Of a stretch of 19,240 bases of DNA, positions 7,237 through 15,100 are shown in pieces (positions within the stretch are counted from its first letter, which is position 1; the number at the start of each line of letters is the position of its first letter). Below the pieces are notes generated by a model. It searched no databases and was not told where the DNA came from. It saw nothing but the letters and a program-made list of their open reading frames with translations. Location of the stretch: NCBI GenBank assembly GCA_003487665.1, contig DNFA01000041.1, forward strand, positions 2,631 to 21,870, read 5' to 3'. The stretch comes from Oscillibacter sp. (GTDB lineage Bacteria; Bacillota; Clostridia; Oscillospirales; Oscillospiraceae). The position numbers were made by a program, and so were the translations under genes.

Positions 7237-7396
7237 GTTACAGGCGATGATGGGCGTGGCTGCCCGGAGCCGCGGGAGGAAATGCCCGCCGGATGCCCCG
7301 TTACCGGCATGAGAGTGTGGAAGTATCCAAATTCGGGTGGAACCACGGACGAGTATCGTTCGCCCCGATGTCCTGACGGACATCGGGGCGTTTTTT
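7237..7396 (+). ncRNA. Glycine-responsive T-box riboswitch
   Basis: The leader directly precedes glyS. It contains the T-box core GGGTGGAACCACGG (7335-7348), and its TGGA (7338-7341) would pair with the UCCA end of tRNA-Gly, whose discriminator base is U. A strong terminator follows. In this family an uncharged tRNA pairs with a specifier codon in stem I and with the T-box, favouring an antiterminator so that the synthetase gene is read through. Stem I appears compact: GTGGCT / AGCCGC around GCCCGG (7256-7273), inside GGGC / GCCC (7252-7255 and 7284-7287). The unpaired GGGAGGAAAT on its 3' side holds a possible Gly specifier GGA (7278-7280). The specifier choice is inference. Confidence 0.88.
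7361..7396 (+). terminator. Regulated terminator of the glyS T-box
   Basis: A perfect stem CGCCCCGATGTCC / GGACATCGGGGCG with loop TGAC is followed by six T. It lies between the T-box core and the glyS ribosome site and is the off-state structure of the riboswitch. Confidence 0.9.
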
Positions 7397-7431
7397 GTTG
7401 CCAGAACACTTCATATAGGAGGAACATCACC

Positions 7432-8853
7432 ATGAAAAACACCGAAAAGACCATGGACAAGATCGTGGCTCTGTGTAAGAACCGCGGCATCATCTTCGCC
7501 GGCAGCGAGATCTACGGCGGCCTTGCCAACACCTGGGACTACGGTCCTCTGGGCGTGGAGCTGAAGAACAACATCAAAAAGGCCTGGTGGAAGAAATTCG
7601 TGCAGGAAAACCCCTACAACGTGGGACAGGATGCCGCCATCCTCATGAACCCCCAGACGTGGGTGGCCAGCGGCCATCTGGCCGGCTTCTCCGATCCTCT
7701 GATGGACTGCAAGGAGTGCAAGGAGCGCTTCCGCGCCGACAAGCTCATCGAGGACTGGTGCCACGAGAACGGCTTCGAGCTCAGCAAGCCCATCGACGCC
7801 TTCTCCCAGCAGGAGATGAAGGACTTCATCGAGGAGCACAACATTCCCTGCCCCAGCTGCGGCAAGCACAACTTCACCGACATCCGTCAGTTCAACCTGA
7901 TGTTCAAGACGTTCCAGGGCGTCACCGAGGATGCCAAGAACACCGTGTATCTGCGGCCTGAGACGGCGCAGGGCATCTTCACCAACTTCGTCAACACCCA
8001 GCGCACCACCCGCCGCAAGCTGCCCTTCGGCGTGTGCCAGATCGGTAAGTCCTTCCGCAACGAGATCACACCGGGCAACTTCATCTTCCGCGTCCGCGAG
8101 TTCGAGCAGATGGAGCTGGAGTTCTTCTGCAAGCCCGGCACCGACCTGGAGTGGTTCAACTACTGGCGCACCTTCTGCCACAACTGGCTGCTGGGCATCG
8201 GCCTGAAGGACGAGAACCTGCGCCTGCGCGACCACGACCCCGAGGAGCTGTGCTTCTACTCCAAGGCCACCACGGACTTCGAGTTCCTGTTCCCCTTCGG
8301 CTGGGGCGAGCTGTGGGGCGTGGCCGACCGCACCGACTACGACCTGACCCAGCACCAGACCGTATCCGGCCGCGACCTGACCTACTTCGACCCGGAGACC
8401 AACGAGCGCTACATCCCCTACGTGGTGGAGCCGTCCCTGGGCGTGGAGCGCAGCGTGCTGGCCGTGCTGGTGGACGCCTATGACGAGGAGGTCGTGGACG
8501 CGGAGAAGAACGACGTCCGCGTGGTGCTGCACCTGCACCCGGCGCTGGCTCCCTACAAGGCCGCCATCCTGCCCCTGAGCAAGAAGCTCAGCGAGCCCGC
8601 CCGCAAGATCTACGAGGAGCTGAGCAAGGAGTGGATGCTGGACTTCGACGAGACCGGCTCCATCGGCAAGCGCTACCGCCGCGAGGACGAGGTGGGCACG
8701 CCCTTCTGCATCACCGTGGACTTCGACACCGTGGGCGATGCCGAGCACGAGGGCGACAACTGCGTCACCGTCCGCGAGCGCGACACCATGGAGCAGGTGC
8801 GTATCCCCATCAGCGAGCTGAAGGCGTATCTGGCCGAGAAGCTGGCGTATTAA
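7432..8853 (+). CDS. glyS: Glycyl-tRNA synthetase, single-chain (alpha2) type
   Basis: This class II enzyme charges tRNA-Gly with glycine using ATP. The ATG at 7432 follows AGGAGG (7417-7422) with 9 bases of spacing; the product is 473 residues, right for the homodimeric bacterial/archaeal-type enzyme rather than the separate alpha and beta subunits. Near the N-terminus are FAGSEIYGGLANTWDYGPLG and the dimer-interface region. Motif 2 is GKSFRNEITPGNFIFRVREF, and motif 3 is PSLGVERSVLAVL. The C-terminal HGTP anticodon-binding domain begins near VVLHLHPALAPYKAA. A pair of CXXC motifs (CKECKERF and CPSC) fits the family's zinc-like insertion. The frame is open up to 7282, but that part is the T-box leader. 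It is controlled by the T-box and ends in its own terminator. Confidence 0.97.
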   Translation: MKNTEKTMDKIVALCKNRGIIFAGSEIYGGLANTWDYGPLGVELKNNIKKAWWKKFVQENPYNVGQDAAILMNPQTWVASGHLAGFSDPLMDCKECKERFRADKLIEDWCHENGFELSKPIDAFSQQEMKDFIEEHNIPCPSCGKHNFTDIRQFNLMFKTFQGVTEDAKNTVYLRPETAQGIFTNFVNTQRTTRRKLPFGVCQIGKSFRNEITPGNFIFRVREFEQMELEFFCKPGTDLEWFNYWRTFCHNWLLGIGLKDENLRLRDHDPEELCFYSKATTDFEFLFPFGWGELWGVADRTDYDLTQHQTVSGRDLTYFDPETNERYIPYVVEPSLGVERSVLAVLVDAYDEEVVDAEKNDVRVVLHLHPALAPYKAAILPLSKKLSEPARKIYEELSKEWMLDFDETGSIGKRYRREDEVGTPFCITVDFDTVGDAEHEGDNCVTVRERDTMEQVRIPISELKAYLAEKLAY

Positions 8854-8873
8854 GAGCAAATGAGCGCAAAAAA

Positions 8874-8900
8874 GAAAGCCCTGCGGGGCTTTCTTTTTTT
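8874..8900 (+). terminator. Intrinsic terminator of glyS
   Basis: GAAAGCCC / GGGCTTTC (8874-8881 and 8886-8893) pairs over TGCG and is followed by seven T. Flanking A and T runs extend the stem. It sits about 20 bases after the glyS stop. Confidence 0.9.
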
Positions 8901-8917
8901 GCACGCCTGCTGCTTCC

Positions 8918-8938
8918 GTAGGGGACAGCGTCCCGCCC
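8918..8938 (+). repeat. GTAGGGGACGGCGTCC-family repeat, short copy
   Basis: GTAGGGGACAGCGTCCC differs by one base from the copies at 15934 and 16899. It lies between the convergent glyS and radical-SAM genes. Confidence 0.6.
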
Positions 8939-8954
8939 GCGCGTTCTCCGCTTT

Positions 8955-9827
8955 TCACACCCCGGTGCCGTCAAAGGCCGGGGTATAGGCCTCCTCCGCC
9001 GAGGTGCGCTCCTGCACGAAGCCGTCTGTGATGCCGCAGGCGCGCATATACGCCACCGCCGCCCGGTACTCCGCCGCCGTCACCCGCCGCGCCAGCCGCC
9101 CGGTCATGCCGGCGGGCGGCGTGTACTGGCTCATCAGCGACACCACCACGTCCCCCGGCGCAAACGTCTCGGACAGCCAGTCCAGCACCCGGCGGGTGTT
9201 GGCCGGATACCCCGGCAGCACCAGATGCCGCACGATGACGCCCCGCTGCATGACGCCGTTTTCGTCATAGACCGGCCGCCCCGTCTGACGGAACATCTCC
9301 CGGATGGCATCGCAGGCCACGGGGAAGTAGTCCGGCGCGCCGGACAGCGCCCCGGCCAGATCGCCGTCGGCGTATTTCAGGTCGGGCAGGTAGATGTCCA
9401 CCCGACCCTCCAGCGCCCGCAGCGTCTCCACCCGCTCATAGCCGCCGCAGTTGTACACCACCGGCACCGGCAGCCTCGGCTCCAGCGCCGGCAGTATCCA
9501 CGGCAGGAAGTGGGTGGCCGTCACCAGCTCGATGTTGTGGGCGCCCTGGGCGATCAGCTCGTCAAATATCTCCCGCAGCCGCCGGGGTGTGATGTCCTTG
9601 CCCTGGCCGCCGGCGGAGATGCGCCCGTTCTGGCAGTAGCAGCACCGCAGGGTGCAGCCGGAGAAGAACACCGCGCCCGCGCCCCGCGTGCCGGAGATGG
9701 GCGGCTCCTCCCATTGGTGCAGCGCCGCCCGCGCCACCCGCAGACCGGCGGGCATACGGCAATAGCCGTCTCCCCGCGCAGGTGTGCGCTCCGCGGCGCA
9801 CAGGCGGGGACAGAGGGTGCAGGTCAT
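8955..9827 (-). CDS. PflX-like radical-SAM protein (pyruvate formate-lyase activase homologue)
   Basis: The ATG at 9827 overlaps the tdk stop codon (ATGA), giving 290 residues; a longer open frame to 9884 lies inside tdk and is rejected. The radical-SAM triad is Cys58, Cys62 and Cys65 in SGCTLRCCYC. Ahead of it the N-terminus carries an extra cysteine set, CTLCPRLC (Cys3, Cys6, Cys10) and GYC (Cys23). That is the pattern I associate with the PflX group (COG1313), a relative of pyruvate formate-lyase activating enzymes. NIELVTATHFLPWI, VYNCGGYE and DIYLPDLKYAD are further core motifs. No glycyl-radical enzyme gene is nearby, so a substrate is not indicated. Overlap with tdk implies translational coupling. 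Family confident, function unknown. Confidence 0.88.
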   Translation of the reverse strand: MTCTLCPRLCAAERTPARGDGYCRMPAGLRVARAALHQWEEPPISGTRGAGAVFFSGCTLRCCYCQNGRISAGGQGKDITPRRLREIFDELIAQGAHNIELVTATHFLPWILPALEPRLPVPVVYNCGGYERVETLRALEGRVDIYLPDLKYADGDLAGALSGAPDYFPVACDAIREMFRQTGRPVYDENGVMQRGVIVRHLVLPGYPANTRRVLDWLSETFAPGDVVVSLMSQYTPPAGMTGRLARRVTAAEYRAAVAYMRACGITDGFVQERTSAEEAYTPAFDGTGV

Positions 9828-10411
9828 ACCTTGTGAATGTCGAAGTCGGGGCCTAAGTCCCCGGCCATCCAGTGGCGGCGGCACAGGCCGATGTACTTGT
9901 CGTTGGCGCCCAGCACCACCTGCGCGCCCTCCTTGACCACATGACCGTTCTCGTCAAACCGGGCATTGAAGGCCGCCTTCTTGCCGCACCAGCAGATGGT
10001 CTTGACCTCCTCCAACTTGTCCGCCAGCACCAGCAGGTGATAGCTGCCGGGGAACAGGTCGCCCTTGAAGTCCGCCCGCAGGCCGTAGCAGATAACGGGA
10101 ATATTGCAGTCGTCCACCAGATGCACCAGATAGTACACCTCCTCCTTGGTGAGGAACTGCGCCTCGTCAATGATGATGCAGGCGTACTTCTTCAGTTCGT
10201 CCTCCGGCATGGCGCGCATCTCGTCAAAGTAGATGCACGGGTGCTTCAGACCGATGCGGGAGTAGACCATGTGGTCGCCGTCCCGGGTGTCCAGCCGGGG
10301 CTTCACCAGCAGCGTCTCCTGCCCCCGCTCCTCGTAGTTGAACCGCGCCATCAGCGCGTTGGCTGTCTTGCTGGAGCCCATGGCTCCGTACTTGAAATAT
10401 AGCTGCGCCAT
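9824..10411 (-). CDS. tdk: Thymidine kinase, TK1-type
   Basis: Tdk phosphorylates thymidine with ATP in nucleoside salvage. The ATG at 10411 follows AAGGAG (10424-10419) with 7 bases of spacing; the product is 195 residues, usual for the family. Visible motifs are the P-loop GAMGSSKT (9-16), the SRIG strand before the substrate site (51-54) and Walker B with the catalytic Glu in IIIDEAQFL (Asp82, Glu83). Also visible are CYGLRADFKGDLFPGS (108-123), which is close to the E. coli enzyme, the lasso region, and zinc ligands in ICWCGKKA (Cys140, Cys142) and CRRH (Cys177, His180). It lies 76 bases downstream of the LysR gene and overlaps the next gene by 4 bases. The longer open frame to 10831 is a shadow of the LysR gene. 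Confidence 0.96.
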   Translation of the reverse strand: MAQLYFKYGAMGSSKTANALMARFNYEERGQETLLVKPRLDTRDGDHMVYSRIGLKHPCIYFDEMRAMPEDELKKYACIIIDEAQFLTKEEVYYLVHLVDDCNIPVICYGLRADFKGDLFPGSYHLLVLADKLEEVKTICWCGKKAAFNARFDENGHVVKEGAQVVLGANDKYIGLCRRHWMAGDLGPDFDIHKV

Positions 10412-10487
10412 CCCTATTCTCCTTTTTGTCCGTGTTATATGTCTGTCCGGCGGGACGGAAGCGTCCCGGTCTGTGCTGTCAGCTCCG

Positions 10488-11384
10488 TCAATACCATGTG
10501 ATGCCCTCCACGTGCTGTATCTGCGTCCGCAGGTCGTCCAGCAGCGTCTCCGCCGCGGCGGACAGGGCGCGTCCCTTGGGCGTGACCAGATAGAACGTCC
10601 GCTCCGCCGGCGGGTGCGCCAGATGCAGCACCTGTACGTTGCTGAACATCCGCAGATACGGCTCGGTAGCTCCGGCGGGGATGATGCTCCACCGCTTGCC
10701 GCAGGCGGGCAGCGTCTCGGCCAGCTGGGGCGTGTCGGCGTACAGCAGGGGACGGGCGTCCACGCCGAACCAGTAGTCGTGCCACTGCAATATCTCCGGC
10801 TGACCGTAGATGAGGATCTCGTCCTGCACATGCAGCGTCGTGGCCTCCACCGGCTCCGTCAGCGCCACCGTTTTGGGCACCACCAGGAAGAAGCCCTCCC
10901 GGAACAGGGGCTTGGCCTCGATCTGCAGGTCGTAGTGCAGGCTGCCGTCCACGATGGCCATATCCGCGTCGCCCCGCGCCACGGCGGACACCGCCTGATC
11001 CGTCCGCATGGACTCCACCCACAGGTTCACCGGCAGCTCCCGCTCCAGAAACCGCTGGTACACCGGCGGCAGGATGTACTGGTTGGCGGTGTAGGCGGCG
11101 ATGACGTGGAGGAACTCCCGCTTCTCCGCCGCGGCGAAGGTCTGCGTCTCCGCCAGCAGGTTCTGCCACCGGCGCGCCAGCGGCAGGAAGTGCTGCCCCG
11201 CGTCGGTGAGGGTGATGCGCCGCAGCCCCTTGCCCCGGTGGAACAGCGGCGCGCCCACCTCGTCCTCCAGCGCCCGCAGCCGGGCGGACAGGGACGGCTG
11301 GGTGATGAACAGCGCCTCGGCCGCCGCCGTCATGGTGCCGTGATCCAGCACGGCGAAGAACGTCTCGATATCCTGATTGGTCAT
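10488..11384 (-). CDS. LysR-type transcriptional regulator
   Basis: The ATG at 11384 follows GGAGGG (11396-11391) with 6 bases of spacing; the product is 298 residues, standard for LysR regulators. The N-terminal winged helix-turn-helix is clear: MTNQDIETFFAVLDHGTMTAAAEALFITQPSLS-type sequence in residues 1-35, then RLRALEDEVGAPLFHR. The rest is a periplasmic-binding-like effector domain of two lobes, starting near KREFLHVIAAYTANQYILPP. The open frame reaches 11519, but those codons lie in the promoter region. It is divergent from a small membrane-protein gene, the arrangement in which LysR regulators usually control their neighbour. An operator-like palindrome overlaps its own -10 box, which suggests autoregulation. 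The effector is unknown. Confidence 0.93.
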   Translation of the reverse strand: MTNQDIETFFAVLDHGTMTAAAEALFITQPSLSARLRALEDEVGAPLFHRGKGLRRITLTDAGQHFLPLARRWQNLLAETQTFAAAEKREFLHVIAAYTANQYILPPVYQRFLERELPVNLWVESMRTDQAVSAVARGDADMAIVDGSLHYDLQIEAKPLFREGFFLVVPKTVALTEPVEATTLHVQDEILIYGQPEILQWHDYWFGVDARPLLYADTPQLAETLPACGKRWSIIPAGATEPYLRMFSNVQVLHLAHPPAERTFYLVTPKGRALSAAAETLLDDLRTQIQHVEGITWY

Positions 11385-11417
11385 GGCGTTCCCTCCGTAA
11401 TTATAGCTTGTTCCTAT

Positions 11418-11446
11418 ATTATACCGCATAATAATCAATTTTACAA
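11418..11446 (-). promoter_or_regulatory. Promoter of the LysR gene with overlapping operator-like palindrome
   Basis: On the minus strand TTGTAA (11446-11441) and TATAAT (11423-11418) are 17 bases apart. The perfect inverted repeat ATTAT-ACCGC-ATAAT (11418-11432) fits the T-N11-A pattern of LysR operators and covers the -10 box, consistent with autorepression. Confidence 0.65.
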
Positions 11447-11468
11447 GTATAATATCTTGTGCTATCAT
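11440..11468 (+). promoter_or_regulatory. Promoter of the small membrane-protein gene
   Basis: TTTACA (11440-11445) and TATCAT (11463-11468) are 17 bases apart, with TGC before the -10 box. Its -35 hexamer shares sequence with the -35 of the divergent LysR promoter, so the two polymerases should compete. Confidence 0.55.
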
Positions 11469-11499
11469 AAGGCCACAATTAAGAAAGGAGTTGTTCCTC

Positions 11500-11684
11500 A
11501 TGACAAAAACCCATTCCAAGCCGTTACCGCTATGGCCATCGCTGTTGTGCTGGTCACTGCCATCATCGTCTACACCTTCGTGTGCCTCTTCACGGGGAAC
11601 ATCACTCCCCTGAGCCGTGTCACCGCCATGCTGACGCCGGTGTGGTTCGTGGCGGAGCTGACGCTGCTGTGCACGCTGCTGTAA
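11500..11684 (+). pseudogene. Small two-helix membrane protein, apparent frameshift near the N-terminus
   Basis: The ribosome site AAAGGAG (11484-11490) lies 9 bases before ATG 11500, but that frame (MTKTHSKPLPLW) stops after 37 codons and looks meaningless. The next frame back has AVTAMAIAVVLVTAIIVYTF and TPVWFVAELTLLCTLL, two hydrophobic helices, and runs to TAA 11682-11684. The two join if the five-A run at 11505-11509 had six A: the protein would then begin MTKNPFQAVT and have 61 residues. Either the gene has a one-base deletion, or slippage on the A run restores the frame, or the assembly is wrong there. Internal ATG 11532 is in the good frame but lacks a ribosome site. It is divergent from the LysR gene. 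I know no family for it. Confidence 0.55.
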
Positions 11685-11738
11685 CGGCGCGGCACCCTTA
11701 TCTTACTCAGATTTCTTCCTTTTTCTGTCTTAACACGG

Positions 11739-11769
11739 AAAACGCGGGCGCGCAGGCGTCCGCGTTTTT
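11739..11769 (+). terminator. Intrinsic terminator after the small membrane-protein gene
   Basis: AAAACGCGG / CCGCGTTTT (11739-11747 and 11760-11768) forms a stem ending in a T run, about 55 bases after the stop codon. Confidence 0.65.
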
Positions 11770-11773
11770 CGTT

Positions 11774-11899
11774 GGGCGGCGCGCCCTCACCCCGCCGCCC
11801 TACGCGATGCAAGGATATGCCCTTGTAGGGCGGGACCCATGTGTCCCGCCGCAGGATATGCGTTGATTTCGGCGGGGCACACGGGCCCCGCCCACCTAC
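11774..11899. repeat. Cluster of GC-rich palindromes (GTAGGGCGG family)
   Basis: Three short hairpins follow one another. GGGCGGCG-type sequence ends in CCGCCGCCCTAC at 11774-11803. GTAGGGCGGGAC-CCATGT-GTCCCGCC lies at 11825-11850. GGCGGGGC-ACACGG-GCCCCGCC (11871-11892) is followed by CACCTAC. They resemble the GTAGGGG palindromes elsewhere in the window. No ORF with a ribosome site was seen. Confidence 0.6.
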
Positions 11900-11904
11900 G
11901 CACC

Positions 11905-11967
11905 TTGTCATTGCGAGGAGCGAAGCGACGCGGCAATCCGTTCCCAGCGCGGCAACGCCGCGCTGAC
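11905..11967 (+). repeat. TCATTGCGAGGAG repeat element, copy 1
   Basis: TTGTCATTGCGAGGAGCGAA is followed by GCGACGCGGCAATCC and a hairpin AGCGCGGC-AAC-GCCGCGCT (11946-11964). A diverged copy lies in opposite orientation at 16043-16130. Such elements are typical intergenic repeats rather than genes. Confidence 0.65.
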
Positions 11968-11997
11968 GGGACGTCGGGGACGCCGTCCCCTACGGGC
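11966..11997 (-). repeat. GTAGGGGACGGCGTCC repeat, inverted copy
   Basis: The minus strand reads GTAGGGGACGGCGTCC followed by CCGACGTCCCGT. The 16-base core is identical to 15934-15949 and 16899-16914. It abuts the TCATTGCGAGGAG element. Confidence 0.7.
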
Positions 11998-12112
11998 GGT
12001 GTCACCTGCGGAAGGGCGCACCGACCCCGCCGCAAAATACTACGAACGCCGAACTATTTTGCCGCAAAAGTCCGCGATTTGTAACGCTTTCGTTAATTAT
12101 TCGCCTCCTCTC

Positions 12113-12141
12113 TTGCAACTTTTCTCTCCCGGTGGTAGACT
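12113..12141 (+). promoter_or_regulatory. Promoter of the RND transporter gene
   Basis: TTGCAA (12113-12118) and TAGACT (12136-12141) are 17 bases apart, and the ribosome site AAAAGGAG (12167-12174) follows. The region from 12000 to 12112 shows no ORF or RNA that I can support. Confidence 0.5.
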
Positions 12142-12182
12142 GGTTCAAAATCGCAGTTTAATGGGCAAAAGGAGAAGGATCT

Positions 12183-15100
12183 ATGGCAGGCTTCAGTGTA
12201 AAAAAACCTCTCACCGTCTTTGTGGCGGTGCTGGGCATTATTGTGCTGGGCGTGGTGGCGTACCTGAAAATGACCCCCGATCTGCTGCCCAACATGGACT
12301 TCCCCTACGTCATCATCGTCACCTCCGACCCCGGCGCCAGCCCCGAATCGGTGGAGCAGACCATCACGAAGCCCATGGAGCAGTCCATGTCCACGCTGGA
12401 TAAGATCAAGGACGTGACCTCCACCAGCCAGAACAGCGTGTCCATGGTGCTGCTGGAGTTCGAGGACGGCGTGAACATGGACACCGTCAGCGTGGACATC
12501 CAGCAGAAGATATCCGTTTTGCAGGGCAGCTGGGAGGACACCGTCTCCGCGCCCTACGTGCTGAAGATCAACCCCTCCATGCTGCCGGTGATGGTGGCCG
12601 CCGTGTCCAGGGAGGACATGGACGTGTACGAGCTCAGCGACTTCGTCACCGATGAGCTCAGCGGCAAGCTGGAGGGTGTGTCCGGCGTGGCCAGCATCTC
12701 CGTCAGCGGCGCTGTCACGCGGGAAGCCCATGTGATCCTGGACGAAAAGAAGCTGGACGCCCTGTCGGAGAAGCTGGCGGAGGCGGTGAAAAAGCAGCTG
12801 GGCAAGGCCGAGGGTCAGCTGCTCTCCGCCAAAAAAGAGGTGGAGAAGGGACAGGCGGCACTGGCCAGCGCCAAGAAAGCCATGGCTGACGGCATCGTCA
12901 CCGCGCCGGGCAAGGCGGCGGACGCCGCCGCCAAGGAGCTGGAAAAGCTCATCGAGGCGCTGAAAAAGGGTGGCTTCGGCGGTATCATCGGCGGCAGCGA
13001 CCCGGACAAGGCGCTGGAGGAGCTGCTGAAAAAGCTGGAAAACCTGCCGGACGACCTGAAAAAGCTGGTGGAGGATCTGAAAAGCGGCAAGCTCCGCGCC
13101 CAGCTGGAGGGCGACGCGTCCGACCTGCTGGTAACGCTGATGGACGGCCTGACCCAGATGACCGAGGCCGACATACAGCTGAAGGAGGCCATGACCCAGA
13201 TCGAGGACGGCCTCGCCCGGATCAAAGAGGCGTACAAAACCATCGACGAGCAGACGGACGTGGGCGGGCAGCTGTCCATGTCCACCGTCAGCCAGCTGCT
13301 GACGGCGCAGAACTTCTCCATGCCTGCCGGGTACATCAGCGACAACGACGGCGTGCAGTACATGGTGTCCGTGGGCGACAACGTGACCTCCCGGCAGGAG
13401 CTGGAGGACATGGTGCTGCTGGATCTGGGCATAGAGGGCGTCGAGCCGGTGACGCTGGGCGATGTGGCCACGGTGGTGGTCCTCGACGACGCCGACGAGC
13501 TGTACACCCGCGTCAACGGGGAAAACGGCATCCTCGTCACCTTCACCAAGCAGTCCAACTACGCCACGGCGGAGGTGTCCGACAACATAAACGCCCGGTT
13601 CGCGGAGCTGGAGACGCAGTACGACGGCCTGTCCTTCGCGCCCCTGATGGATCAGGGCGACTACATCTATCTCATCGTGGAGACCATCACCTCCTCGCTG
13701 CTGTGGGGCGCGCTGTTCTCCGTGGTGGTGCTGTTTTTGTTCCTGCGGGATTGGCGTCCCACCGTCATCACGCTGGTGTCCATACCCGTCAGCGTGATCT
13801 TTGCCGTGGTGCTCATGTACTTCACCGGCGTGACCATCAACATGATCTCCCTCAGCGGCCTTGCCGTTTCGGTGGGTATGCTGGTGGACAACTCGGTGGT
13901 GGTCATTGAGAATATCTACCGCCTGCGGGCGAAGGGCGCCACCGTCATTCAGGCGGCGGTGTCCGGCGCACAGCAGGTGCTGGGCGCGGTGACGGCCTCC
14001 ACCCTGACCACCGTGTGCGTGTTCGCGCCCATCGTGTTCGTGGAGGGTCTGACCCGCCAGCTGTTCACCGATCTGGCGCTGACCATCACCTATTCTCTGC
14101 TGGCCAGCCTGCTGGTGGCGCTGACGCTGGTGCCCGCCATGGCCGGCGGTATGCTGCGCCGGGAGATGGTGCAGAAGCCGGGGCTGCTGGATAAGATCTA
14201 TCCCGCCTACCGCAAGGCCATCACCTTCGCGCTGGATCACAAGGCCGGTGTGCTGCTGCTGTCGCTGGTTCTGCTGGTGACAAGCGCAGGCGCGGCGGTG
14301 ATGCGGGGCTTCACGTTCATGCCGGAGATGGACATGAACAACCTGTCCCTGACCGTCACCATGCCGGAGGGCACCACCCGCCGGCAGGCGGTGGAGCTGG
14401 CGGATACGGTGCTGGAGCGGGTCATGACCGTGGACAACGTGCAGGACGCGGGCTTTATGATGAGCGGCGGCACCATGGGCGGCCTGAACATGGGCGCCGC
14501 CATGGGCGGCTCCTCCGGCGGCAGCTATGATGTGGAGGGCTACATCACCATGCCGGAGGGCACCTTCGGCTCCGACGCGGCCAAGGAGATCACCGCCCTG
14601 TGCGCCGACCTGCCCTGCGAGGTCACGGCCAGCGGCGTTATGAGCAGCATGATGAGCATGATGACCGGCAGCGGCGTGTCGCTGCAGGTGTTCGGCGACA
14701 ATATGGAGGACTTGCAGTCCGCCGCCCAGGCTCTTGCCAAGCGGCTGGAGCAGGTGGACGGCGTGGCGGAGGTAGACGACGGGCTGGACGAATCCGCCCC
14801 GGCGCTGCAGGTGGTGGTCGACCGCGTGGCGGCGGCCAAAAAGGGCATGACCGTGGCGCAGATCTACATGAAGGTGGCCGCGGCGCTGCAGAGCAGCACC
14901 AGCGTCTCCAACGTGACGCTGGGCGGCGAGAGCATGGCGCTCAGCGTGGACGCGGTGAAGGGCAGCACCGTCACCCGTGAGAAGCTGCTGGAGCTGGAGA
15001 TCACGCCGGACGCGACCCTGTCCTCCGCCATGGGCGGCAGCGCGGGCAGCAGCGCCCTGAGCCAGCTGTCCGGCAGCAGCGATGATACGGAGAAGGACGA

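Noticed and set aside
10451..10468. CGGGACG-GAAG-CGTCCCG hairpin between the LysR gene and tdk as a terminator
   Set aside because: No T tract follows on the minus strand, so there is no support for termination; the two genes may be co-transcribed.
11782..12403. Several open frames in the repeat-rich gap before the RND gene
   Set aside because: They run through palindromic repeats and into the RND gene in the wrong frame, without ribosome sites or protein-like composition.
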